Counted from the first letter of the stretch, positions 28,558 to 37,070 are shown. The stretch: 64,000 bases of DNA from Flavobacterium amnicola (GCF_004122165.1 NZ_SBKO01000001.1:1054001-1118000); one strand, 5' to 3'. The notes: generated from the letters alone by a model not told the origin. Made by a program: numbers and translations.

Positions 28558-29604
28558 TTAATAATTCTCTAACTTACTATGGACTTTACTAATCTCTTTA
28601 TCCATGTAAGCTTGCGCATAATGTACATATCGGTTAAAAGAAGTACTCGCTGCGCTATGCCCACTTATTTTTCGAACTAAATGTTCTGGCATTCCTAAAA
28701 TAAGCATTGTCGTAATAGCAGTTCGTCGCATCATGTGAGAACTCATTTTGTCGCAAAAACGATTTAGAGCTGTATCAGTCTTTTTGATAAGCTTTTGTGT
28801 CTTACCCTGTTTTTCACGAGAAACTTCAATAGTCGCCGTAAAATTAGCCTGTTCACCTATTTGTTTCAAAGCTTTGTTAAAGTTAAACAAACTTATTTTT
28901 CCAAAAACAGCAATTTTGTCGCTTTTAGGCTGATACTTTCGATAAATAGTTACTGCATAAGTAGGGAGTTTAATATAACTAAACGTTTTTGTTTTTAATG
29001 ATTTTAGTTTTAAATACCACTCGCCGTCTTGTTGCTCAAAACTTTTATTCGTTAGTAAGAAAATATCCGAATAACGTAATCCCGTTGTACAGCCAAAGAC
29101 AAAAATATCCTTGATACGTCGCAAATTTAAGGTTAAATTTTGTTCGAATTCTTTATCGTGAATTAAAAACTTAAGTTGTTCTGGTGAAAGCACAAATATC
29201 TCAATTTCTTCTTTTCTTACGTAGAACAAACGTTGAAAATCGCCCGTAAAGAAGTCTTTGTCGTTTTTCAAATAATTGAAAAACACTCTAATGACTTTGA
29301 TATTCGATCCAACATAATTATCATGACAATCTTTTTTGTATAAATATTCAGTAAATTTTAGATAGAATTTTTTCCAGTAATTTTTCTCTGATTTTAATTC
29401 GCGCTGATCTAGTTTTGAAGCATCACAAATGCGAAGTTCAAAACCTGTTTCACTTGAAAACTGGACCAAATTTTGTAATACATATTTATAATTGTCTATT
29501 GTACTGGGTTTAATTTTTTCGCCATTTTTTTTAAGTCGTTTACCAGTTTCGGTTTCTCTAATAAATTTTTTAAATAAGGGGACAATAAGACTTGTTTTTT
29601 TCAT
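28558..29604 (-). CDS. Tyrosine recombinase / site-specific integrase
   Basis: About 348 residues from the ATG at 29604; a start at 29631 is rejected because it would contain the -7 promoter motif. An N-terminal SAM-like DNA-binding domain (about 5-110) precedes the catalytic domain. The catalytic set is visible: Arg in TTGLRYSD (about residue 180), the H-x-x-R in SHMMRR (about 290), His in SGHSA (about 316) and the nucleophile Tyr in RYVHY (about 327). It belongs to the Bacteroidota integrase type that serves mobile elements and invertible loci. It lies at the centre of nested inverted repeats, between two toxin-immunity cassettes and antisense to the active one. This position argues for a resident invertase rather than a phage integrase. 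Confidence 0.92.
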   Translation of the reverse strand: MKKTSLIVPLFKKFIRETETGKRLKKNGEKIKPSTIDNYKYVLQNLVQFSSETGFELRICDASKLDQRELKSEKNYWKKFYLKFTEYLYKKDCHDNYVGSNIKVIRVFFNYLKNDKDFFTGDFQRLFYVRKEEIEIFVLSPEQLKFLIHDKEFEQNLTLNLRRIKDIFVFGCTTGLRYSDIFLLTNKSFEQQDGEWYLKLKSLKTKTFSYIKLPTYAVTIYRKYQPKSDKIAVFGKISLFNFNKALKQIGEQANFTATIEVSREKQGKTQKLIKKTDTALNRFCDKMSSHMMRRTAITTMLILGMPEHLVRKISGHSAASTSFNRYVHYAQAYMDKEISKVHSKLENY

Positions 29605-29620
29605 ATGAGAAATTGAATAG

Positions 29621-29628
29621 CAAAAATA
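29621..29628 (-). promoter_or_regulatory. Candidate -7 element of the recombinase gene
   Basis: The minus-strand reading is TATTTTTG, a full match to TAnnTTTG, 17 nt upstream of the ATG at 29604. No good -33 box is seen, so it may be weak or activator-dependent. Confidence 0.5.
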
Positions 29629-29687
29629 CATTTTTTTTCACGGTAAAAATTTAGATTTGAAATTGCAGCTTAATAATAAATAAAAGA

Positions 29688-29725
29688 AATCCTAACTTTT
29701 CACGGTTAGGATTTCTTGGTTTATA
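29688..29725 (-). terminator. Hairpin terminator of cassette 2, including a 24-bp inverted repeat
   Basis: On the minus strand AATCCTAAC (29713-29705) pairs with GTTAGGATT (29696-29688), followed by a T-rich tract. Bases 29702-29725 equal 28448-28471 in inverse orientation. It sits after the second immunity gene and before the recombinase promoter, mirroring the terminator of cassette 1. Confidence 0.75.
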
Positions 29726-29838
29726 ACATGCTCCAAAATCATTAGACTTTTAGCAGTACGATTTTATAACCTCACTTAATCTTTTAGTTTTTTTTACAAC
29801 TATCTCATTTACAATACTTGTTTCTTATGTAGGAAATC

Positions 29839-29868
29839 TTTTATAAAATGATTGTAGGATTAGCAGGT
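29839..29868 (-). repeat. 30-bp inverted repeat, right copy (3' flank of cassette 2)
   Basis: Partner of 28293-28322, with 29 of 30 positions matching in inverse orientation. The midpoint of the two copies (about 29080) coincides with the middle of the recombinase gene (about 29081). Confidence 0.9.
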
Positions 29869-29880
29869 TTACTGACAGGT

Positions 29881-30306
29881 TTACCCCATTTTTAACAAAA
29901 TCTCATTTGGTGTGGCATGCTCCTTTCTTTCAATCACGAATGATTCATTTTCATGGATACAAAACTCTATTAAATCCAAAACAAGAATTAAGTTAAAAAT
30001 AATATTATCAACTTCATTCCTAACATTAAGAATCAACTTCATTTTTTTAAAATGAACAATTTTAAATGAGAAAATTACTCCATCACTAATATATCTTTCT
30101 TGGATTGATGACATTATTTCATCACTTAAGGATTTTTTTATTTTTTTTAATATATATTCTGGGTGTATTTCAATTTTATTAAAAGCATTATCAAATAATG
30201 ATTGCTCTAACTCAATATTAATAATATTTGAAATTTTTTTTAGCAAAACACTATTTTCAGAATAAGCACAGAACTTTTTATTTGATTTAGAATAAAAATA
30301 ATACAT
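29881..30306 (-). CDS. Putative immunity protein for the orphan Rhs tip
   Basis: 141 residues with no signal peptide and no clear membrane helix, so probably cytoplasmic. It mixes alpha and beta with a hydrophobic segment (about 98-118, IIFNLILVLDLIEFCI) and many Lys/Glu residues. It follows the orphan toxin cassette by 12 bp in the same direction, the standard toxin-then-immunity order. No family is recognised. A cytoplasmic partner would suggest that the orphan tip acts in the cytoplasm, unlike the active tip. Expression in the present orientation is unclear, since no good promoter is seen upstream of the cassette. Confidence 0.6.
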   Translation of the reverse strand: MYYFYSKSNKKFCAYSENSVLLKKISNIINIELEQSLFDNAFNKIEIHPEYILKKIKKSLSDEIMSSIQERYISDGVIFSFKIVHFKKMKLILNVRNEVDNIIFNLILVLDLIEFCIHENESFVIERKEHATPNEILLKMG

Positions 30307-30318
30307 CTAATTTTTTAT

Positions 30319-31332
30319 TTAAGGTTTTGTGAAAATCACTTCTATACTACCTTCATTTACTTCAATAGTTGGTTTCCCAGTGTATCCAGCTTTTTTTGCT
30401 GCTTTACCTGTTGGTGTCTCAAATACCGCTTTTTCGGGTGACATTTTAGCTTTAATTTTTTCCATATAAACAGAATAATTTGTTGATGGTTTATTTGTTT
30501 TATTGAAATTTTTCTCCCACACACCTTTAATCATCCTTGGATTCCACCTTTCGACAGCAGTTTGAACCACCTTGTTTAAAATACCTCCTTTTCTTAGTGT
30601 TTCAGGTACTGTTATATGCATTTCAAGAATACCACGCTCTACTTGTGCAGTCCCTAATGATACTCCCGAATTAGTAGCTACCATACCCCAATCTTCTCCT
30701 CCTTCCATAACTTGCATTATTTTTACGGATTCTTGAATCATTGGTGTAGCCTTTCTAACGCTATTAACATTTAAAAGCTTAGATGAAACTGTTCTTAACA
30801 TTACAGATGAACCAACAAACTCAACTGTTAATTGAGCAATTGCTCCATAATCTTTCTCTTGAAAAATTTTAGATATATAAGAAGCATCATTCATGATTTT
30901 TTGATTTGCCTCCATAACTCCTCCCCAACCATTACCTCCATTAAAATTCCATGTTTGAATGGCTGTTCCTTTAATTCCTTCCCACCACCAAGTGGGTTTT
31001 ACTAAATTCATCGCCCCTCTAAGAATTCCCGCTTCAACACTCTTGTCGTTTTTTAAATCAACAGTAGATAAATCTATACCTGTAAGTTTTATTCCTTCTT
31101 CAAGCCCTTCTAATTCAACAAATTGTACAACTTTATTTCCTGCAAACTGATAAGGGGAATACCAAGGATAATCTGCAGTTAAAGGGTCTGTTGTAAAAAA
31201 CCTACCCACCCTCGGGTCATGCATTCTAAACGTATAATTCAACGAATTTCCTTCACCCTTCAACTCATCATCTTTTTCCTGTCCTTGGAACCCGTAACGG
31301 TAGGCTGTGCTTGAGCCGTGGCGGTTTGGCAC
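30319..31332 (-). CDS. Orphan (silent) Rhs C-terminal toxin cassette
   Basis: Opens as the conserved Rhs end (PNRHGSSTAYRYGFQGQE, MHDPRVGRFFTTDPL, WYSPYQFAGNKVV) and then diverges fully from the active tip after about residue 70. The tip contains WWWEGIKGTAIQTW, a glycine-rich hydrophobic stretch, and a basic end with a GYTGKPTIEV motif near the C-terminus; I recognise no toxin family. The coordinates use a GTG inside the conserved repeat. The frame is open upstream only to a TAG at 31405-31407, with no ATG or promoter. It is therefore a module needing fusion to an Rhs body, not an independent gene. It is followed by its putative immunity gene. Confidence 0.85.
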   Translation of the reverse strand: MPNRHGSSTAYRYGFQGQEKDDELKGEGNSLNYTFRMHDPRVGRFFTTDPLTADYPWYSPYQFAGNKVVQFVELEGLEEGIKLTGIDLSTVDLKNDKSVEAGILRGAMNLVKPTWWWEGIKGTAIQTWNFNGGNGWGGVMEANQKIMNDASYISKIFQEKDYGAIAQLTVEFVGSSVMLRTVSSKLLNVNSVRKATPMIQESVKIMQVMEGGEDWGMVATNSGVSLGTAQVERGILEMHITVPETLRKGGILNKVVQTAVERWNPRMIKGVWEKNFNKTNKPSTNYSVYMEKIKAKMSPEKAVFETPTGKAAKKAGYTGKPTIEVNEGSIEVIFTKP

Positions 31333-31356
31333 GAGGCTTCCAAAAGGATAGTAATC
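31295..31356 (-). repeat. 62-bp inverted repeat, silent-side copy (orphan cassette)
   Basis: Perfect inverse copy of 26961-27022, read in the same protein frame. Upstream of it the orphan encodes LNYCF where the active gene encodes LNYS, so homology fades within about 15 bp. The repeat contains no obvious long palindrome. Confidence 0.98.
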
Positions 31357-31649
31357 AAAACAATAGTTAAGCCAATAAAATAAGAACTTCGCGGTGTAAA
31401 AATACTATCATTTTTTGCTTTTTCAGGCACTTTTTGTTCATTTTTTGTAAGAAATAGCAATCTCAAAAGTAGCAAAGCTTAGGATAAATATATAAATTTT
31501 TTTTTAACCGGTTAAAGCTGAAAAGGATTCTAAATGGCTTATAATAAATATTTTATGTAAAAATTTGTAAAACGACAGTTTCATCTCGTTACAATTTGTA
31601 TTTTTGCGCGCGATAAATACATACGGTACAGCCATTAAAGACCCATATT
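31357..31649. other. Intergenic region with promoter of the right secretion arm
   Basis: Holds the fading homology upstream of the silent repeat, a T-rich stretch and, at 31599-31606, TATTTTTG, a full -7 match 43 bp before the pilin start at 31650. A clear -33 box is not visible. No convincing gene lies here. Confidence 0.5.
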
Positions 31650-32075
31650 ATGTTGAATAACTTACGTAAGAAAAGTAAAAGAGTTATGGTTAAAGCTTAT
31701 TCTTTAACCGAGATTTTAATTGTTTTGTGTATTATAGGTATTTTGTTACTTATGGTTTTACCCAATCAAACTTCAGTAATTGGTCAGGCCAAAGCTATTG
31801 AGGCACAAGCCATGTTGAACCAAGTGTATGGTCTCGAAAAAAGTCATTTTTACCGCCACTCTAAATATTCTTCTAACCTAGAAGAATTAGGTTTCGAACA
31901 AGAAAAAACAGTGGATGAAGGCGGTCAAGCCGTTTATAAAATTGAAATTGTAGAAGCTTCTGACGATTCGTTTATGGCAAGAGCCACCGCAGTTTCCGAT
32001 CTGGATAGCGATGGTGCTTTCAATACCTGGGAAATTGACAATAAAAAAATGTTAACAGAAGTGACCAAAGAATAA
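31650..32075 (+). CDS. Type IV pilin-like major pseudopilin (GspG/PilE-like)
   Basis: 141 residues. A basic leader of about 16 residues with Ala at -1 is followed by YSLTE (Glu at +5) and a long hydrophobic helix, the class III signal. A pilin-like helix continues to about 65, with a small beta domain after it that ends in DLDSDGAFNTWEID, an Asp-rich loop like the calcium site of GspG. It is the only full-length Glu5 pilin in the right arm and is followed without a gap by the prepilin peptidase. It is probably the main subunit of the pseudopilus. Confidence 0.85.
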   Translation: MLNNLRKKSKRVMVKAYSLTEILIVLCIIGILLLMVLPNQTSVIGQAKAIEAQAMLNQVYGLEKSHFYRHSKYSSNLEELGFEQEKTVDEGGQAVYKIEIVEASDDSFMARATAVSDLDSDGAFNTWEIDNKKMLTEVTKE

Positions 32076-32552
32076 ATGGTAGCACAAGGGAGTTTAGTGT
32101 TGTGTTTGCTAATCATGCTTTGGCAAGACTGGAAGTATAGAAGGATACATGTAGTACTTCCTATGCTGGTTTTTGCTATAGGGATGTTTATGGTTAATGG
32201 TCTTGTTGTTTACAAAGCTATTTTAATAAATATGGCATTCTTCGCGATAGTATTCTCTTCTTTGGTGCTTTACATGAGTCTAAAAGCTAAAGCTTTTTTA
32301 AATCCGTTAGAACATTATTTTGGATTGGGAGATGTATTTTTTTACTTAGCTATTACGCTCTTTTTCGATGTGAAACAATATGCTGTTTTCTTTATTACTT
32401 CTATGTTATTTGCATTGTTAATGCAGTTACTAGTAAAAAAACACAGCAATCATACCACGGTTCCTTTAGCTGGATTTTCATCATTATTACTGTGTATCGT
32501 GGTGTTAGTAGATGCATTATCGGTTACAAATTATAAATTCACAATACTATAA
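32076..32552 (+). CDS. Compact prepilin peptidase (GspO/PilD-like, A24 family)
   Basis: 158 residues, all membrane helices. The two catalytic aspartates of the A24 aspartyl peptidases are visible: D18 in the WQDWKYRRI motif and D86 in GLGD. The usual N-terminal cytoplasmic Cys-rich methyltransferase part of PilD is absent, as in archaeal-type or minimal enzymes. It should cleave the pilin immediately upstream and the three pseudopilins of the left arm. Its start abuts the pilin stop, and its stop overlaps the ATPase start by 1 bp (TAATG). Confidence 0.88.
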   Translation: MVAQGSLVLCLLIMLWQDWKYRRIHVVLPMLVFAIGMFMVNGLVVYKAILINMAFFAIVFSSLVLYMSLKAKAFLNPLEHYFGLGDVFFYLAITLFFDVKQYAVFFITSMLFALLMQLLVKKHSNHTTVPLAGFSSLLLCIVVLVDALSVTNYKFTIL

Positions 32553-33955
32553 TGGCTGAAATTGTAATTACTTCCGATTTGCAACATGCCATTTCTAGTG
32601 ATTTGGCCAACCATTACCGCGTAGTGCCTAAAAGCAGTTCGAATAATGATTTGGAATTATTTGTGGAGGATACAAAAAACCAAAGTGAAATTGCAGAGGA
32701 ATTAGAATTATTGCTGGGTAAAAATATTTCATTTTCTACCACAAATGCTACTGCAATTGAAAAAGCATTATCGATTTACTACCGAAAGGAAAGGCAATTT
32801 CAAACCAGCAAATCCTTTTCCGTCGATAAAAGTGATTTTTTAGAAGACTTACTAAACGAAGCAAAGTCACTAAAATGCAGTGATATTCACTTTGAAGTGT
32901 ATGAGAAATCGGCACGAATCCGATTCAGAATTGACGGCCAGTTAATGGAGCGTTACAAAATCGAAAGAGACAATTATCTTGAATTGGTGAATAAAGTAAA
33001 GATTAAAGCCAAATTAAATATTACCGAAAAACGTTTGCCACAAGATGGTCGTATTACAAACGAAACGTTTGATATCAGGGTTTCGATTTTGCCAACTTTG
33101 TATGGTGAGAAAATCGTAATGCGTTTGTTAGGACAAGATGCTTCGAATATCGATTTAACCGCGCTTGGTTTTCAAGAAGAAGAATTAGAAAAATACTTGG
33201 AAGCGGTAAAAAAACCAAACGGAATCATTTTAATTAGTGGACCAACAGGTTCGGGTAAAACGACCACATTATATGCCACTTTAAAATTATTAAACGACAC
33301 CAAAAGAAATATTGTAACGGTTGAAGATCCTATCGAATACACCTTAAAAGGAATCAATCAAGTACAATTGAAAGAAGATATCGGATTAACGTTTGCCTCG
33401 GCTTTAAAATCGTTTTTACGTCAAGACCCCGATGTGATTATGTTGGGAGAAATTCGTGATTCGGAAACGGCTTTAATGGCTATTCGAGCTTCGTTAACTG
33501 GGCATTTGGTGTTGTCAACCATTCACACTAACTCGGCGGTTGGAACCATTTCGAGATTAATTGATATGGGCGTGCCTTCCTATTTAATTGCCGAAACGTT
33601 GAATCTATCATTAGCACAACGTTTGGTTCGAAAATTATGTCCACAATGTAAAACAGAAGTAGCTTGTGATACAGATGATTTTCCTTCCAATTATACAATG
33701 CCTTATGAAATAAAAAATTACTATAAAGCAGTTGGTTGTAACCAATGTTATCACACCGGGTATAACGGAAGAACAGCGCTATATGAAGTAATTAACATCA
33801 ACAATACTATTTCCGAACAAATAAAACACAATACCGTTTCCAAAATATATTCTAATGATAAAGAACACCAATCCTTAGCCGATAAAGCATTTGATTTATT
33901 AGCTAACGGAGAAACTTCATTAGACGAGATATATGCCGTATTAATTAATATGTAA
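32552..33955 (+). CDS. Secretion/pilus assembly ATPase (GspE/PilB-like)
   Basis: 467 residues. A reduced N-terminal domain (about 1-90) is followed by the T2SSE core, with Walker A GPTGSGKT (230-237), the Asp box, Walker B MLGEIRDSET (297-306) and the His box THTNSA. A tetracysteine zinc site (CPQC near 363 and CNQC near 394) is typical of GspE/PilB and absent from most retraction ATPases. It powers pseudopilus assembly through the platform protein GspF, which is encoded only in the left arm. No PilT-type retraction ATPase is seen, favouring secretion over twitching. Confidence 0.95.
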   Translation: MAEIVITSDLQHAISSDLANHYRVVPKSSSNNDLELFVEDTKNQSEIAEELELLLGKNISFSTTNATAIEKALSIYYRKERQFQTSKSFSVDKSDFLEDLLNEAKSLKCSDIHFEVYEKSARIRFRIDGQLMERYKIERDNYLELVNKVKIKAKLNITEKRLPQDGRITNETFDIRVSILPTLYGEKIVMRLLGQDASNIDLTALGFQEEELEKYLEAVKKPNGIILISGPTGSGKTTTLYATLKLLNDTKRNIVTVEDPIEYTLKGINQVQLKEDIGLTFASALKSFLRQDPDVIMLGEIRDSETALMAIRASLTGHLVLSTIHTNSAVGTISRLIDMGVPSYLIAETLNLSLAQRLVRKLCPQCKTEVACDTDDFPSNYTMPYEIKNYYKAVGCNQCYHTGYNGRTALYEVININNTISEQIKHNTVSKIYSNDKEHQSLADKAFDLLANGETSLDEIYAVLINM

Positions 33956-33957
33956 TC

Positions 33958-35883
33958 ATGTTTAAAAAAATCACCTACTTACTTTTAGGATTATTATTTA
34001 CCAATCTTGTGGCGGCTCAACAAGATATCAATATGTTGAGTGCCAAATTTGACGAATTGGCAAAACAAAAAAAAGGAATAAATGAGGTATTGAAAATAGA
34101 TGTTTCGGGTCTTTCGCTACACGATTTTATTGCTTCTATTGCAGAAGAACACCAATTAAATATTGATGTGGATAATGCGTTGGATCAAGCAATCGTAAAT
34201 AATTTTTTTGATGTAACAGTCAAAGATGTTTTCTTGCATTTGGTACAAAAATATGATTTGGAAGTAACGTTTATGAATAACATTATTGTATTCAAAAAGC
34301 GTAAAGAAGTAATTATCGTAGAAAAGAAACTTCCAAAAGTGATTGACGTTACTTATAATGTTCAAAATGATTTCTTATCTGTAAAATTAGAAAACGACTC
34401 CTTGCCAGCAGTAGCAAAAGCAATTATTGATAAATCCTCTAAAAATGTAATTTTAGCGCCCAATGTAAAAGGATTAAAAGTATCTTCTTACATTTTAAAC
34501 CGTCCATTTGATCAAGTGATTGAAATGATGGCAAAATCGAATGATTTAGTAGCGACGAAAGACGAAAACGGATTTTATTATTTAGAGAAAAACAATGAAG
34601 TTACTATTGCTAACGCAACTTCAAGTAATAATAGTTCAAGACCGAAGAAAGGTAAAGTTCGAAATGATGAACCTGGCTTTTATGAAGTGGAATTGGATAA
34701 ATCAGGTTTTTTATCGGTAAAAGCAAATGTTGCCGATGCTTCCGAATTACTAACGGAAGCTGCCGAAAAATTGCACATTAATTATTTCATGTACAACAAA
34801 CCCGAAAATGAAAAAACAACGCTTTCGGCCGAAAGTTTAACTTTCGATCAGTTGTTGGATAACATTTTTAAGGGAAAAAAATATACGTATCGCAAGCAGG
34901 ATAATTTGTATTTAATTGGTGAGCAAGCTACAGAGAGTTTGCGAGTTACCGAGATGATTCAGTTGGAAAATCGTTCCATAGAAACCGTACAACAATCATT
35001 GCCAAAAGTATTTACAGAGAAACTGGAAATAAAAGAATTTGTTGAACTTAATGGATTAATTGTTTCGGGCTCTAGAACCGCATTGGAAGAATTGAAAGTT
35101 TATATCAAACAAATTGACAAGGTGGTTCCGATGGTGCAAATAGAAGTAATTATTGCACAATACAACAAAGGGCATAGCGTACAAGCCGGAATGAAAGCCG
35201 GACTTGACAAGTTAAAACAACAAGACTTAAACGGTGTACTATTCCCAAATACAACAGCCAACGGAGTTGATGTAAATTCAACCTCCATTAATAGTTTGAT
35301 CAATGCGTTTAACGGTTTTGGAATTTTCAAATTAGGAAAGGTAACCGAGAATTTTTATATGAATTTAAAGTTATTGGAAGATAATTCGATATTAAAGGTT
35401 GAATCGACTCCTAAAATAGCCACCATTAGCGGACATGATGCCAAACTTTCAATTGGAGAAAGTAGTTATTATTTTGAACAAAACAATCAAATTTTAAGTA
35501 ATAATAGTATCGGGAACAATATTTTACAATCGGGTCGATGGGTACCAACCGATGCAAATTTATCAGTAAACATAAAACCTTTTGTGTCAACCGATGAAAA
35601 TGTAACCTTAACCATTACGGTTGAAAAAAGTTCTTTCCTAGGTAGAGCAGGAGAAACCGCTCCTCCGGGAAAAGCCACTCAAAAATTTGAATCATTAGTT
35701 CGTGTTAAAAATGGTGAAATGATATTATTGGGTGGATTGGATGAATTGAAACGAGAAGATGCAGGAACCGGAACTCCTTTGTTGTCTAGAATTCCCGTTT
35801 TAAAATGGTTCTTTAGTAACAGAATAAAAGGAAGATCAACTTCTAAACTACATATTTTCATAAAACCAACAGTGGTTTATTAA
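33958..35883 (+). CDS. Secretin (GspD/PilQ-like outer-membrane channel)
   Basis: 641 residues with a signal peptide (about 1-21, ending VAAQ). N-domains include an STN-like segment (about 45-110) and further KH-like N repeats (about 125-360). The C-terminal secretin domain (about 390-640) has VQIEVIIAQ, the VESTPKIAT strand, NGEMILLGGL and the final RIPVLKWFFSNR, all family hallmarks. It forms the outer-membrane gate. It starts 2 bp after the ATPase stop and overlaps the next gene by 1 bp (TAATG). The N-domains are somewhat long compared with PilQ and lack AMIN domains. Confidence 0.93.
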   Translation: MFKKITYLLLGLLFTNLVAAQQDINMLSAKFDELAKQKKGINEVLKIDVSGLSLHDFIASIAEEHQLNIDVDNALDQAIVNNFFDVTVKDVFLHLVQKYDLEVTFMNNIIVFKKRKEVIIVEKKLPKVIDVTYNVQNDFLSVKLENDSLPAVAKAIIDKSSKNVILAPNVKGLKVSSYILNRPFDQVIEMMAKSNDLVATKDENGFYYLEKNNEVTIANATSSNNSSRPKKGKVRNDEPGFYEVELDKSGFLSVKANVADASELLTEAAEKLHINYFMYNKPENEKTTLSAESLTFDQLLDNIFKGKKYTYRKQDNLYLIGEQATESLRVTEMIQLENRSIETVQQSLPKVFTEKLEIKEFVELNGLIVSGSRTALEELKVYIKQIDKVVPMVQIEVIIAQYNKGHSVQAGMKAGLDKLKQQDLNGVLFPNTTANGVDVNSTSINSLINAFNGFGIFKLGKVTENFYMNLKLLEDNSILKVESTPKIATISGHDAKLSIGESSYYFEQNNQILSNNSIGNNILQSGRWVPTDANLSVNIKPFVSTDENVTLTITVEKSSFLGRAGETAPPGKATQKFESLVRVKNGEMILLGGLDELKREDAGTGTPLLSRIPVLKWFFSNRIKGRSTSKLHIFIKPTVVY

Positions 35884-37070
35884 TGATTGCCTATTTATCT
35901 AAAATAATCAAAATTAACAACATCAATGTTGTAGGAGTCATCAGAAAAGACAATGATGAAACCTATCATGTGCTTACTATTAAAAAAAGAGCCAATGCAA
36001 TTTCTATTCTAGCTAAACGTACGTTTAAAAATATTGAAGAGCTCCAATCTAAAATAGATTCAAAATTGCCTGTTTTGCTTGTTGTTGATGGTAAAGGGGT
36101 GCTGAATAAACAAATTAATTTTAATGAGGAAGCCGATATTAACTGGCAAAAAAACATAGATTACAATTCGATCTATTTCACGAGTTACAAAACCGAGAAT
36201 AGTAGTTTTATTAGCTTTTGCCGTAAAAACGTAATCGATGAAATTACCTCCACTTTTAAGAGTCATAATCTACAGTTAGTTGATGTTTATGTGGGTTCAT
36301 TTCTCTCCTCATTGCTGTATAAGTCTATACAAGAAAATACCATTCTTTCGGGTGATCTAGAGTTGGAATTCGAAGAAGATGCATTGGTAAGTTTTACTAA
36401 AAAAGAAACTTCTCCGGTTCCAAAAAAATACACTATCGGCAGTGATGTCATTTATAATTATGAACTTCCTTTATATGGAGCATTAGTTCATTTTTTTATT
36501 ACCTCTAAAAATGTAGAAAAAACGCAAAACAGCAACCTAACGCTTGAAGAAGTAATATACAAGAAAGCATTCAACTACTTTGGAATTTTTATGTTAGTTG
36601 CTTTTTTTACTTCATTACTTTTCAGTTATGGTTTAATTCAATTTTATGGTTCTGAAAATAATGAATTGAATTTGCAAAATACTTATTCCAATCAGTCTTA
36701 TCAAAAGATATTGAATCTTGAAAAACAAAAACAAGAGAAGCTGAATATTATTAATCAATCTGGGACATTCTCAAACAAATACCTGTCTTTCTATGTCTAT
36801 GAAATTAGTAGAAGTGTACCCAATACAATAGCATTAAGCGAATTACATGTTTTTCCTGCTGGAAAAGAAATAAAAGCAGAAAAGAAAATCAATTTTGAAT
36901 CAAATACCATTCGCGTAAAAGGGAGTACGTATAATGAAGATGATTTAAACCAATGGCTAAAGAGTGTAAAAGAAAACAATTGGGTTAGAAATTTTGAAAT
37001 TGTTAGTCTAAAGAAAGATAAAAATAACGCTACATTATTTGAAATTAAAATAACGATTACCAATGTTTGA
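35883..37070 (+). CDS. GspL-like / PilM-PilN fusion-like platform protein
   Basis: 395 residues with the layout of GspL: a cytoplasmic N-terminal region (about 1-225) compatible with a degenerate actin-like PilM domain, one membrane helix (about 232-252), a coiled segment and a periplasmic ferredoxin-like domain (about 290-395). Sequence similarity is weak, so the call rests on topology and gene order after E and D and before an M-like gene. It would link the ATPase to the periplasmic ring. Confidence 0.7.
   Translation: MIAYLSKIIKINNINVVGVIRKDNDETYHVLTIKKRANAISILAKRTFKNIEELQSKIDSKLPVLLVVDGKGVLNKQINFNEEADINWQKNIDYNSIYFTSYKTENSSFISFCRKNVIDEITSTFKSHNLQLVDVYVGSFLSSLLYKSIQENTILSGDLELEFEEDALVSFTKKETSPVPKKYTIGSDVIYNYELPLYGALVHFFITSKNVEKTQNSNLTLEEVIYKKAFNYFGIFMLVAFFTSLLFSYGLIQFYGSENNELNLQNTYSNQSYQKILNLEKQKQEKLNIINQSGTFSNKYLSFYVYEISRSVPNTIALSELHVFPAGKEIKAEKKINFESNTIRVKGSTYNEDDLNQWLKSVKENNWVRNFEIVSLKKDKNNATLFEIKITITNV

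Larger units (their letters stand above)
26961..31356. mobile_element. Predicted invertible toxin-tip switch (4.4 kb)
   Basis: The order is: 62-bp repeat, tip 1, immunity 1, shared 3' flank, terminator, recombinase, inverted terminator, inverted 3' flank, inverted immunity 2, inverted tip 2, inverted 62-bp repeat. Inversion at the 62-bp repeats keeps frame and would join Rhs residues 1-3538 to 345 residues of the orphan frame, giving about 3883 residues in place of 3856. The sequence facts are direct; the switching is inferred. Alternatives are rare RecA-dependent exchange or a frozen remnant of horizontal cassette gain. Confidence 0.7.

Noticed and set aside
28558..29604. Recombinase as evidence of a prophage
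   Set aside because: No capsid, tail, terminase or lysis gene is near it, and its flanks are Rhs cassettes in mirror image.
31260..31475. A 71-residue minus-strand frame over the silent 62-bp repeat
   Set aside because: It starts with TTG, has no domain and overlaps the conserved Rhs reading frame in another frame; the Rhs frame is clearly the real one.
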